A model generated the notes under the pieces. That model was given only the letters and a program-made list of their open reading frames with translations, was not told the origin of the DNA and made no database searches. Below, piece by piece: positions 1 to 6,788 of a stretch of 36,482 nucleotides of DNA. This stretch comes from Arcicella rosea (GTDB taxonomy: Bacteria > Bacteroidota > Bacteroidia > Cytophagales > Spirosomataceae): assembly GCF_014204325.1 (NCBI RefSeq), contig NZ_JACHKT010000045.1, positions 1 to 36,482 on the forward strand, written 5' to 3'. The first letter of the stretch is position 1; each line of letters starts with the position of its first letter. The position numbers and the translations under genes are program-made.

Positions 1-130
1 CGATAAAGAAAGCATTAAAAGTAGAAGGAAATTGGCAGGTTGGAATGACCAATATCTAATCGAAATGCTCTTTAATATTTAAATGCGTTTAACCTGTAAT
101 TTATTGTAAAAGTGGTTGCTCATAAAATTT

Positions 131-258
131 CTGCTAACGTTTTGCCATTACCCGAAGTTGCGGCTTGGTAACCGAGCCACAAAACTAAAATAGGAAAAAA
201 TGAGGAACAACTTACCGAAAAACAGCAATCTCGCCAAACGCCTGTTACCTGCCGTTTT
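131..258. repeat. Cassette-boundary palindrome, family A (copy 1)
   Basis: The left end reads CTGCTAACGTTTTGCC (131-146). The right end reads CCAAACGCCTGTTACC followed by TGCCGTTTT (234-258). The reverse complement of the right end starts with the related GGCAGGTAACAGG, so the block is an imperfect palindrome of about 125 bp. The stop codon of the neighbouring minus-strand lipoprotein gene lies inside the right end (TAA at 245-247). The same ends recur at 1295, 2930, 4569 and, more weakly, at 6763 and 8054. Bases 1-130 to the left hold no gene I can support. Confidence 0.6.
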
Positions 259-1294
259 GTTTTTCAAGTAGTATATCTTCCATCGTTATTTTTCCTTCTT
301 TAAAGAGTCGTGATTTGTATTCAATTTTTAATTTATCTAAAAGTCTTGCCATATTAAAACCCACAGCATATGAATATGTTGTTTTTGCTGTTTTGTAAAG
401 CCATTTGTCTTTTGTTATGTTGTAATTGCGAAATTTTTCAAATGATTTGAAAGAGGTGTCAGACTTTAATAATTTATAATCAGGTCGTTTTGCAGCATAG
501 AGTTTGTAAAGCGAATATTCAATGTATCGTGCTGTGCCTTCCATTGTTTCGTAGCATTTTTCATACTTGGAAATGTCAAATTTCATTTTCTCCAATACTG
601 TTTTTCTTCGTTGAATTCTTAAAGTAAAAAAATCTTTTATGATGTTTGCGATTTTTATACTGTCTGTTTCAGTAATAGCATTTAGCAGCAATTCATTTTC
701 CTTGTCAATTGAGTTTTTAAACCAAGTATTGTTTTTGTAAATTGCTGTTAAACTGTCTGGCTGAATTTGTACAATTTCTTTTTCGTAGTAATCTATGTAA
801 GGTTTATGTTTGTACTGATATCCATGAAAGTATTCATGCATAATCATTGTAGTCCATTCTTCCGTTGAAAGAACATTCGGAATTGTTTTAGAGGTTTCTT
901 CATAACTACTACACATCATAAAGGGTGAATGATAATTATAATCGTCAGTCGGGTCGCCTAATGTCATGCCTGTTTCCATATGAAATGGTAAACTGTCCAC
1001 TCTGCTATTCGTTTTGTAAATTTTTATGAGTTGGTTTTGAAAAACTAAGCCTGATTTGAATGTTTTCAAGAATTTTTCTGTCGGATTAGCAATGTAAGAA
1101 CTTGTATCAGTGAAATAAACAAGTGGCAAGTCATATTCCTTTTCGTTAAAAGTTGCCCAAGTTTTTTTAGCTACCGTTTGTTTTAAATTATATACAAAGT
1201 CGATTCTATCAAATATTTTTTGCTCTTTACCATTGTCTTTGTTCTTGCAGGAAAAAACGAGTAGCGTCAATATTATAAATAATGTTTTGTTCAT
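245..1294 (-). CDS. Putative zinc metallopeptidase-like lipoprotein
   Basis: A 349-aa exported lipoprotein of unnamed family. The N-terminus is a hydrophobic signal peptide ending in lipobox LLVFSC, with Cys16 as the lipidated residue, so the protein should be anchored in an envelope membrane. Residues 153-157 are HEYFH, an HEXXH zinc-binding motif. About 95 residues later EGTARY offers a Glu (E252) that could be the third ligand, as in gluzincin-type peptidases. Catalysis is therefore plausible but unproven. The stop codon lies inside a palindromic repeat end, and an identical 16-bp repeat sits just before the start codon, so the gene is bracketed by direct repeats. It is probably read from the promoter of the upstream 1310-1765 gene, 15 bases away. 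Codon use is AT-rich like its neighbours. Confidence 0.7.
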   Translation of the reverse strand: MNKTLFIILTLLVFSCKNKDNGKEQKIFDRIDFVYNLKQTVAKKTWATFNEKEYDLPLVYFTDTSSYIANPTEKFLKTFKSGLVFQNQLIKIYKTNSRVDSLPFHMETGMTLGDPTDDYNYHSPFMMCSSYEETSKTIPNVLSTEEWTTMIMHEYFHGYQYKHKPYIDYYEKEIVQIQPDSLTAIYKNNTWFKNSIDKENELLLNAITETDSIKIANIIKDFFTLRIQRRKTVLEKMKFDISKYEKCYETMEGTARYIEYSLYKLYAAKRPDYKLLKSDTSFKSFEKFRNYNITKDKWLYKTAKTTYSYAVGFNMARLLDKLKIEYKSRLFKEGKITMEDILLEKQNGR

Positions 1295-1310
1295 TGTTAC
1301 CTGCCGTTTT
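1295..1310. repeat. Family A box, single end (direct repeat of 243-258)
   Basis: TGTTACCTGCCGTTTT is identical base for base to positions 243-258. It fills the whole gap between the start codon of the 245-1294 gene and the stop codon of the 1310-1765 gene. Only the box is present; the palindrome seen at other junctions is missing. Confidence 0.75.
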
Positions 1311-1765
1311 TATTTCTCTTCAAAGTTGTCATAATAGGTTAAGTCCTTTGTTATTTTTCCATTCTTAATTTCAAAAATTGTACAGATGGGCAATGTGAAT
1401 TTAGAACCGTCTGGAGCTGTTCCTGATGACTCAAACTCAACAATTACGTTGTTGCCTGAATGATACATATTTATTACGTTGTCGTGTACATCAGGAATCA
1501 TTTGATTGAGTTCACTGTACTTTTTTACAATGTCAGCTTTTGTCATTTTTACATTTTTAAATCCATAAGCTGGGTCTTTCATTTCAGGCTGTTCGATATA
1601 CATTTCAGCCATTTTTTGCCATTCGTGGTTGTTAAAATGTTTGAAATACTGCTCAATAATTATCTTGTTTGTTGCTGAATTATCCATACTAACTGAATTT
1701 TGTTTTGAATTGTTACAAGAAAAAAGAGTAACCAATAAAAGTGCAAAAAAAGTAAATCGTATCAT
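1310..1765 (-). CDS. SnoaL/NTF2-like lipoprotein
   Basis: A 151-aa protein with a signal peptide and lipobox LVTLFSC (Cys17), so likely a lipoprotein. The mature part matches the cone-shaped NTF2/SnoaL-like fold by pattern: an N-terminal helix with YFKHFNNHEWQKMAEMY, then DPAYGF, a helix with I..KY.ELNQMIPDVHD, and strands ending in FEIKNGKITKDLTYYD. Such domains bind small ligands or act as isomerases or hydrolases; nothing here fixes the ligand. The start is the only ATG before the signal peptide. A TACCTTTG promoter box lies 28 bases upstream, and the gene probably leads a two-gene transcript with the HEXXH lipoprotein gene. Its stop codon directly abuts a family A box. Confidence 0.75.
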   Translation of the reverse strand: MIRFTFFALLLVTLFSCNNSKQNSVSMDNSATNKIIIEQYFKHFNNHEWQKMAEMYIEQPEMKDPAYGFKNVKMTKADIVKKYSELNQMIPDVHDNVINMYHSGNNVIVEFESSGTAPDGSKFTLPICTIFEIKNGKITKDLTYYDNFEEK

Positions 1766-1792
1766 ATCTTATTGTTTCTGTGATTAATAGTA

Positions 1793-1800
1793 CAAAGGTA
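1793..1800 (-). promoter_or_regulatory. -7 promoter box TACCTTTG
   Basis: On the minus strand the sequence TACCTTTG matches the Bacteroidota -7 consensus TAnnTTTG and lies 28 bases before the ATG of the NTF2-like lipoprotein gene. No clear -33 TTG was placed, so this is a consensus match only. Confidence 0.45.
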
Positions 1801-1863
1801 AGTATGTTATTAAATGTTCCACTTTGCAAATGATAATTTCGTTCCTCTTACTTCAATTTTATT

Positions 1864-2298
1864 CAAGTAGATTATTATGGCATGATGACTCCGCTTTCAG
1901 GAGCGGCATCAATCAATACGCCTGATGCTCGTACAATTGTAGTAAAGCCTTTCGAGAAAAAAATGATTGCTGAATGTGAAAAAGCAATTCGTAACTCAAA
2001 TATTGGTTTAACGCCGATGAACGATGGCGAAATTATCCGTTTAAATATTCCTCCACTTACCGAAGAACGTCGTCGTGACTTAGTAAAAAGAGTAAAAGCG
2101 GAAATTGAAACGGCAAAAATTAATGTAAGAAACGTTCGTCAAGATGCGAACAGTTCGATTAAAAAATTGAAAAATGATGGCGTTTCTGAAGATGCTGTAA
2201 AAGCAGGAGAGGAGCGTATTCAAAAAATGACAGATGCTTATATCGTAAAAGTTGATGCAGCTTTTGCTGATAAAGAAAAAGATATAATGTCGGTGTAA
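1864..2298 (+). pseudogene. frr: Ribosome recycling factor, 5'-truncated copy
   Basis: The reading frame is clear RRF sequence from VDYYGMMTPL onward, through SINTPDARTI, the NIPPLTEERRRDLVKR helix and the C-terminal RIQKMTDAYI, ending as a normal RRF does. A full RRF is about 185 aa; here the first roughly 45 residues (helix 1 of the three-helix domain) are gone. Homology stops at about 1864, and the frame upstream runs through unrelated residues to a TAA at 1834-1836. An ATG at 1882 could give 138 aa, but that product lacks helix 1 and could not form the bundle. RRF is essential, so an intact copy should exist elsewhere. The break coincides with the edge of the cassette-like minus-strand genes. 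Confidence 0.85.
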
Positions 2299-2316
2299 AT
2301 AAAGAATTTTGAGTGA

Positions 2317-2365
2317 AGAGTTTTGAATGCTGAATGGTAATTTTAGTATTCAGAACTCTTTTTTT
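2317..2365 (+). terminator. Hairpin terminator after the frr fragment
   Basis: AGAGTTTTGAAT (2317-2328) pairs with ATTCAGAACTCT (2348-2359) with one G-T pair, and is followed by a run of T (2359-2365). The position 18 bases after the frr stop fits a rho-independent terminator. Its words (GAGTTTTGAATGCTGAAT) recur in the hairpin at 23821-23885. Confidence 0.65.
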
Positions 2366-2473
2366 GTGGGTGTTTTCGTGACGTGTATCTTCACATGTTA
2401 CTCTGAATTACTATCACAATGACGTAGTGTTTTTATGAAATATTAATTTTTATGATGACAATAATCATGTAGT

Positions 2474-2586
2474 TGCAGTCAGAGACTGCATTTATTTGTA
2501 GGTCTAAGTGAAAAACACTTAGACCAGCGAGGGGTCGTAGGAACGCTTCGCTTAACATACGACCAGTTTGAGAACTAGTTAGGATA
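2474..2586. repeat. Cluster of three hairpins, partly family B
   Basis: Three consecutive inverted repeats: TGCAGTC/GACTGCA (2474-2490), the perfect 10-bp stem GGTCTAAGTG/CACTTAGACC (2501-2525) and GGTCGTA/TACGACC (2533-2564). The third ends in ACGCTTCGCTTAACATACG and then CTAGTTAGGA, resembling the right arms of the family B palindromes at 2812 and 6091. The gap 2366-2643 otherwise holds nothing recognisable as a gene. Confidence 0.5.
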
Positions 2587-2643
2587 AGCTATGAGGTACT
2601 GTCTGAAAAAACTAATTTTTGAATATAATTATTTTTATATTTG

Positions 2644-2814
2644 CTACTCTTGAAGGAGAAGTTCTTGAACTTCATCCAGTGTAGCCTCGTTCATCGAGGC
2701 TACTTTATTTGGATTATACTTTTCATTCTTTTTCCAAGTATAAAGTCCTGTATAGTCTCCCTTTAGCCCAAAGTCATAAGAAATCCAGATTGCTTTTCTA
2801 TTTGTTGCCCTCAT
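2644..2814 (-). CDS. Small orphan protein, 56 aa
   Basis: A short open frame starting MRATNRKAIWISYDFG and ending in DEVQELLLQE. The beginning (KAIWISYDFGLKGDYTGLYTW) resembles the N-terminus of a roughly 95-aa uncharacterised Bacteroidota family that I know only as hypothetical proteins; the second half does not resemble that family. It may be a chimera or a truncated member. The start codon falls inside the left end of the family B palindrome at 2812-2916, so translation signals overlap the repeat. No promoter was recognised. Whether it is expressed is uncertain; coding is inferred only from the recognisable start and good residue composition. Confidence 0.45.
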   Translation of the reverse strand: MRATNRKAIWISYDFGLKGDYTGLYTWKKNEKYNPNKVASMNEATLDEVQELLLQE

Positions 2815-2945
2815 CCTGTTCAAGACTGCGTCTTGGACGTTTATTTTAATTTAGTTTAAAACTGAATTAAAGTTTAGCACAAGTGACGCTTTGCTTAACA
2901 CTTGCACTAGTTGGGGCAACAGTTACAGGTGTTACCAGCCGTTAT
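2812..2945. repeat. Family B palindrome plus family A box
   Basis: CCTGTTCAAG near 2815 and the right arm AAGTGACGCTTTGCTTAACA then CTTGCACTAGTTGGGG (2881-2916) enclose an inner inverted repeat ATTTAGTTT/AAACTGAAT. The right arm matches the copy at 6155-6193 almost exactly. A family A end, GTTACCAGCCGTTA, follows at 2931-2944 and abuts the stop codon of the ABC ATPase gene at 2946. Confidence 0.6.
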
Positions 2946-3626
2946 TTATATTAGTCTTAAATTTTCAATTTTACTCCCAATTGTCATTTGTTTCATTTCC
3001 ATTTCTAGTACAGGAAAGTCTGTTTTTTGAACAGATTTGATGAAACTTCCCTTGTTTAGCAAATGTATTTCATCGCAAGTGTCGCTCAATGTCGAGAAAA
3101 TGTGCGATGAAATAATTATTGTTTTGTCAAGTGATTTTAGCTTATGAATAATTTCCGTGATAATAATGTTGCTTTGTATGTCCACTCCATTAAATGGTTC
3201 GTCAAGTATAAAATAGTCGTTGTTTTGCAAAAGAATAGCTGTCAATGCCAATTTCTTTTTCATTCCTGTTGAATATGTTGAAGCATATTGTTCTAAGGGC
3301 AAGTCAAAAATGTTTCTTTCTTGAATGTCTGCTATTTTTATTTTCCTTGCATTGCATAGCAACTGAATATATTCCTTGCCAGTAATTTTTTGAAAAAAGA
3401 AAGGTTCAGTCAGCAGTAAACCAAGCTGATGTTTAATTGGCGTAGAGTTTGAACTTATTTTACCTTCGTATTCTTCCAAGTCTGCAATGCACCTAAATAA
3501 AGTCGTTTTCCCTGCACCATTTTCGCCAACAATACCATATACTTTTCCTTTGTCAAATTGTATATTGATGTTTTTCAGAACTTCATTTGTTCCGTATTTC
3601 TTTGATAAATTTTGTATTGCTATCAT
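2946..3626 (-). CDS. ABC transporter ATP-binding protein
   Basis: A 226-aa ABC ATPase. Walker A is GENGAGKTT (34-42), the signature is STGMKKK (about 119-125, a variant of LSGGQ), Walker B is YFILDEPF (138-145) and the switch histidine is in IISSH (H175). It lacks any fused membrane domain. Its start overlaps the stop of the 3623-4540 membrane protein by four bases (ATGA), so the two should be translationally coupled and form one exporter or ABC-2-like complex at the inner membrane. The substrate cannot be read from sequence. The C-terminus ends two bases before a family A repeat box. Sequence suggests a short, CcmA-like ATPase. Confidence 0.9.
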   Translation of the reverse strand: MIAIQNLSKKYGTNEVLKNINIQFDKGKVYGIVGENGAGKTTLFRCIADLEEYEGKISSNSTPIKHQLGLLLTEPFFFQKITGKEYIQLLCNARKIKIADIQERNIFDLPLEQYASTYSTGMKKKLALTAILLQNNDYFILDEPFNGVDIQSNIIITEIIHKLKSLDKTIIISSHIFSTLSDTCDEIHLLNKGSFIKSVQKTDFPVLEMEMKQMTIGSKIENLRLI

Positions 3627-4540
3627 TTCAACAAGCTACTAAGACGGTTTTCAGATTTTTTAAAAAGGTAAGGAATTAGAATAACAAGTATAGGTGGAAA
3701 CCAAATACAAAGAGCTAAGAGAATACCTTGTGTAATATTCATTTCGTCAGGATATGCAGAGTATTTACTGAGGATTACGTTGATTAGAAAGCCCCAACCA
3801 ATTAAAAAGAAAAGTGAAAGTATGCCGATATATTCAGGATGGAACATTGAAATAACAATTGCTATTGGGAAAGCAAGTGAAGAAGAAAAATGGATTGCTG
3901 TTATTATTTTGTTAAACAAAAATTCCTTTGGTTTTACGTTGTATGTCCAAACGTAATATTCGTTTTCTGGTTTTGAGTAATAACTCAATGTAGTTGCAAA
4001 CACAAGCAACATAGCGAATACACCAAGATTAAAATTGTTTACAGAAACAGCAATAATAGTCAAAGCGTATGCTACAAAAATCAAAAAAAATGTGTTTCTA
4101 AAACCTGTCGTAAATTCAAAAGGCTTTTTTGAAAATGGCGTCCAAATTGTAAAATTGAATGTTGTCCGAAAATTCACTAGTGCTAAAAACGTTGTCAATG
4201 TCAATAATAAACCTACGTGAATAAAGAGTTGCTTATAAAGTAGAAATGCAAGAAACGGAATTGAACAAATTAGATTTTCTGTAATCCTTATTTTTTTCAG
4301 TTGTCTGTCGCCAAAACAGATTTTTAAAAATTCGGTTCTTCGGGTTTCTGAAAGTTTGCCGATAAGTGTCAAAGCAGAAAGCAGAAAAATGTATTCTGCA
4401 AATTCTGTCTTGCTAAATAAGTAAATTGAAAGTCCCACAAACCCAACTGTCAAAATGAGATACACAAGTATTGGTTCAAATCCTGCGTCTTTAAATCTGC
4501 GATTTATCATTCTATATTGAAGTGCAAAATACTCTTTCAT
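3623..4540 (-). CDS. Integral membrane protein, ABC transporter partner
   Basis: A 305-aa hydrophobic protein with about seven to eight predicted membrane spans separated by short loops, and a basic cytoplasmic start (MKEYFALQYRMINRRFKDAG). I recognise no named family. Its four-base overlap with the downstream ATPase gene makes it the probable permease of that ABC system. The ATG lies only 29 bases from the family A palindrome end CGTTACCAGCC, and I see no TAnnTTTG promoter in that leader. Transcription may therefore come from outside the unit or from within the palindrome. Confidence 0.7.
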   Translation of the reverse strand: MKEYFALQYRMINRRFKDAGFEPILVYLILTVGFVGLSIYLFSKTEFAEYIFLLSALTLIGKLSETRRTEFLKICFGDRQLKKIRITENLICSIPFLAFLLYKQLFIHVGLLLTLTTFLALVNFRTTFNFTIWTPFSKKPFEFTTGFRNTFFLIFVAYALTIIAVSVNNFNLGVFAMLLVFATTLSYYSKPENEYYVWTYNVKPKEFLFNKIITAIHFSSSLAFPIAIVISMFHPEYIGILSLFFLIGWGFLINVILSKYSAYPDEMNITQGILLALCIWFPPILVILIPYLFKKSENRLSSLLK

Positions 4541-4568
4541 TTTATTGTTTTGGGTTCGCTCTATAATG

Positions 4569-4710
4569 GCTGGTAACGTTTTGCCGCTTTGCGAAGGCGG
4601 GGATTTTCAGCACTAAACTTCATTGGATGCACAAAGCTTGAATTTAGCAATTCATTGTCATAGAAGCAAGAAACCCCCGCTTTTGCAAAACAGCAAAAGT
4701 TACCAGTTGG
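4569..4710. repeat. Cassette-boundary palindrome, family A (best copy)
   Basis: Left arm CTGGTAACGTTTTGCCGC then TTTGCGAAGGCGGGG (4570-4602). Right arm CCCCCGCTTTTGC then AAAACAGCAAAAGTTACCAG (4674-4706). The two arms are nearly complementary over 33-35 bases, with an internal spacer of about 70 bases. The right edge continues as TTGGGC, so on the minus strand the element opens with GCCCAAC and closes with CGTTACCAGCC. It separates the DUF1016 remnant from the ABC transporter operon. Confidence 0.7.
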
Positions 4711-4725
4711 GCTTCTTCTATGCAA

Positions 4726-5120
4726 GCATTATGTCCCCAAGGCAAAACTGCTACGGCTTGTAGCAGTTTTTGGTCTGCTTGATAGTAACGCTCATAAAAC
4801 CGCTTCATATCCTATAAATTACGAGGCGAAAGCCCCATATCTGGAAATTGATTCTTGAGGTCAATAGATAATTGTTTCACAACGCCACTGCCGTAGCCTT
4901 CTTCTAAATGTTTTTCAAAAAGGAGTTTGTCCAAATTCCAATACACAGAATTAGTGCTACTGTTTACCTGTTTTGCAATCAGGGTTCGGGCAGTCTTGAT
5001 TTGACTGATTGCCTGATGTAAAATCTCGGTATAATCAGAATCGTTGATATTTGTTTGAGCTTTGTTGGTTATGTCTAAAATTCTGATTTTCTTTACTACA
5101 ACTTAATCAAAAAAGCTCAT
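4726..5120 (-). pseudogene. DUF1016 (YhcG-type) nuclease remnant
   Basis: Translating the minus strand gives DUF1016 N-terminal sequence: ILHQAISQIKTARTLIAKQV, VYWNLDKLLFEKHLEEGYGS, DLKNQFPDMGLSPRNL, MKRFYERYYQADQKLLQAV and LPWGHN. Two in-frame stops break it: TAA at codon 6 (5103-5105) and TAG at codon 103 (4812-4814), where the family has a Trp. Homology stops at LPWGHN (about 4728); the remaining C-terminal nuclease half is absent and the family A palindrome begins about 18 bases later. Family members are putative PDDEXK nucleases of about 330-370 aa often near restriction systems. This copy cannot make a working protein. Confidence 0.85.
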
Positions 5121-5318
5121 TTTACGTGAGATAGTTTTGATAATTGAAGCGTTGCTTAGGCAGGTTTTGTTGGTCTTTGCGACCCCATGAAAACACCAAT
5201 AATGATTGAAATATTTCATCATTCTCAACTCTTAATTAATATTTAGTATAGGCTTTTTATATTATTGCCCTCGACTACTTGTTAAACCAACCATTTGTTG
5301 GCTACTAATATTTTCTAC
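5121..5318. other. Gap with a weak boundary motif
   Basis: No gene is supported here. Near its right end, AACCAACCATTTGTTGGCTACT (split here for reference as 5289-5299 and 5300-5310) contains a small inverted repeat. On the minus strand this places GTAGCCAACAAATGG about 15 bases after the stop of the 5319-5888 gene, resembling the boundary after the DUF4407 gene (CTACTGCCAACAGGGG). It may be a decayed family A end. Confidence 0.25.
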
Positions 5319-5888
5319 TTACCAATCTTCTTCTCCTTCAATCCAAAATTCTAATAGACTTTCCTTGTCAATGTGAAAACAATATTTGTCTGCTAAGTAA
5401 TCTAGACTTTCACTTGTTTCCATTGTTATCCAACCATAGTATCGGCTCAAACTACAAAAGCGTTGTGCTTTATATGTTGTATTGTTCACTTTTTCAAATC
5501 TCAGTATGTGTCTGTATGATTGAATTTTGTAATAATGTTCTTGTAATTCTATATAGTCGTTTTTGTCAAGGTGTCCCAAATAAACATCAATTGAATTTTC
5601 AGTCTTATCAATAATATAGTCTTTAGCTGTTATATGGTTTTCCATTATTTCCGTAACAATTTCAACTTCGTCTTGCAAGACTACAGATTTTAATATTTTT
5701 CTGAGGACGACCTTTGCATCTTCTGGATGTTCATAAAACTCAAAGCCTTTTGGAAGCTCTATTAATAGCTCCAATTTTGGGTATTTGCTTTTATCTTTCA
5801 CAACATAAAAGCGTTCCTTTCCATTTTTTGTCATTTTGGAGATAAAAAAATGGGATTCTTTTTTTCTGTTGATATATTCTAAAAGCAT
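5319..5888 (-). CDS. Hypothetical protein, 189 aa
   Basis: I do not recognise this family. The protein is soluble, without signal peptide or membrane span, rich in charged residues, with a long central region of alternating hydrophobic and polar residues (ILKSVVLQDEVEIVTEIMEN) and an acidic C-terminus ending EGEEDW. The start MLLEYINRKKESHFF is the only reasonable one. It stands alone on the minus strand between boundary-type repeats, with about 200 bases downstream and 310 upstream. It could be a cargo gene of the cassette-like array. No functional residue pattern stands out. Confidence 0.6.
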   Translation of the reverse strand: MLLEYINRKKESHFFISKMTKNGKERFYVVKDKSKYPKLELLIELPKGFEFYEHPEDAKVVLRKILKSVVLQDEVEIVTEIMENHITAKDYIIDKTENSIDVYLGHLDKNDYIELQEHYYKIQSYRHILRFEKVNNTTYKAQRFCSLSRYYGWITMETSESLDYLADKYCFHIDKESLLEFWIEGEEDW

Positions 5889-6090
5889 TTTGGTATATCA
5901 AAATAATGTTTATTGGTTACGAAAAAATATTTGTAAAGAAGTGTATTGAACTACAAAAGCTACCGAGCTTTTTGTGATTAAAAAGGCTCTATAATCTTTT
6001 CCAATTTCAAATTCTTTCCAATTCACTTTTTCAGTAAAACACATTACTGAAAAGTATTTAAAACTCTTTTTTGTGCTTGTTTTTGCACTT

Positions 6091-6193
6091 ACTGGTTCAA
6101 GCCTGTGGCTTGGACTTTTAAATTATTTCAGTTTCAAACTGAAATGATTTAAAAGTCCAAGTGACGCTTTGATTAACACTTGAACCAGTTAGG
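6091..6193. repeat. Family B palindrome (best copy)
   Basis: The ends ACTGGTTCAAG (6091-6101) and CTTGAACCAGT (6179-6189) are perfectly complementary over 11 bp. Inside, 6109-6134 and 6136-6161 (CTTGGACTTTTAAATTATTT against its complement) pair over 25 of 26 positions. The unpaired right part GTGACGCTTTGATTAACA matches the copy at 2882-2900. The element ends in TTAGGGG, six bases from the stop codon of the P-loop gene. The rest of the gap 5889-6090 is AT-rich, with a small hairpin TTTTTCAGTAA/TTACTGAAAA near 6030-6055 and no gene. Confidence 0.7.
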
Positions 6194-6199
6194 GGATTG

Positions 6200-6631
6200 T
6201 CAAACCCAACTGTCAATTAACCTCAATAAATTTTGAGCGTCGCTATTATTAGTAGCAGGTCGTGTTGCTGCATTATCGTCAACAGTTTTTTCTACAAATT
6301 GATTACTATAAGTGGCAAACTCAATTATAGCTGCGTTTGTCCCAGGTTTAGCAGAACGGTCAAAAGTCCTACAAGCACAAACACAAATATTACAATTTGC
6401 GTTAACCATTTCTTGTAAACGGTCGTGTACTAAATCATAAGTGTCGCCAGAACTTGTAACACCAATAAGTTTTCCCTTCTTTGAAAATATTGTTATAAAA
6501 TCTCCACCGTTAACGCTAAAATTACTTCTAACTTGAACGTAGCCATTTGCTAAAAGTAAGTTGTGAAGAATTCTAATTGTTGTTGTCTTACCAGAATTTC
6601 CTTTGCCTCGTAAAGCAATAATTATACTCAT
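6200..6631 (-). CDS. Small P-loop NTPase-like protein
   Basis: A 143-aa protein with a Walker A motif GKGNSGKT at residues 9-16, immediately after a hydrophobic strand (MSIIIALR), as in nucleotide-binding folds of the kinase or ParA/MinD type. No clear Walker B was found; the Cys-rich stretch NCNICVCACRTFDRS around 80-94 lies where a second strand would be. The C-terminal part is polar. It is shorter than most P-loop ATPases (usually above 180 aa), so it could be a minimal or degenerate form. It lies alone on the minus strand; its stop codon is six bases from the family B palindrome. No specific role can be assigned. Confidence 0.65.
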   Translation of the reverse strand: MSIIIALRGKGNSGKTTTIRILHNLLLANGYVQVRSNFSVNGGDFITIFSKKGKLIGVTSSGDTYDLVHDRLQEMVNANCNICVCACRTFDRSAKPGTNAAIIEFATYSNQFVEKTVDDNAATRPATNNSDAQNLLRLIDSWV

Positions 6632-6762
6632 ATATTTTGTGATTTAAAATTTTAGGATTGGAGTCAAACCGCATAGGAGCCAAGAATTCGAAGCCGTTTT
6701 GCTCGTTTTAGTACTGAAGTTTATTAGAATTACCAATGCTCAATTTACCAATATTGCCCCCA

Positions 6763-6788
6763 TTTTGGCAAACCCCTGTTGGCAGTAG
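6763..6788. repeat. Degenerate family A box
   Basis: TTTTGGCAAACCCCTGTTGGC then AGTAG abuts the stop codon of the DUF4407 gene. It aligns with the right end of copy 1 (CGCCAAACGCCTGTTACCTGC) at most positions. A matching left arm is not clear, though GCCGTTTTGCTCGTTTTAG (6692-6710) may be its remnant. Confidence 0.35.

Noticed and set aside
2-82. Open 26-codon tail at the left edge of the window
   Set aside because: Two frames are open here for a short distance and neither gives a recognisable C-terminus, so a partial gene cannot be supported.
1460-1678. Plus-strand ORF opposite the NTF2-like gene
   Set aside because: A shadow frame, hydrophobic only because it is antisense to a real gene with a recognised fold.
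6091-6110. GGTTCAAGCC resembling a tRNA T-arm
   Set aside because: It is one arm of the family B palindrome; no acceptor or anticodon stems are around it.
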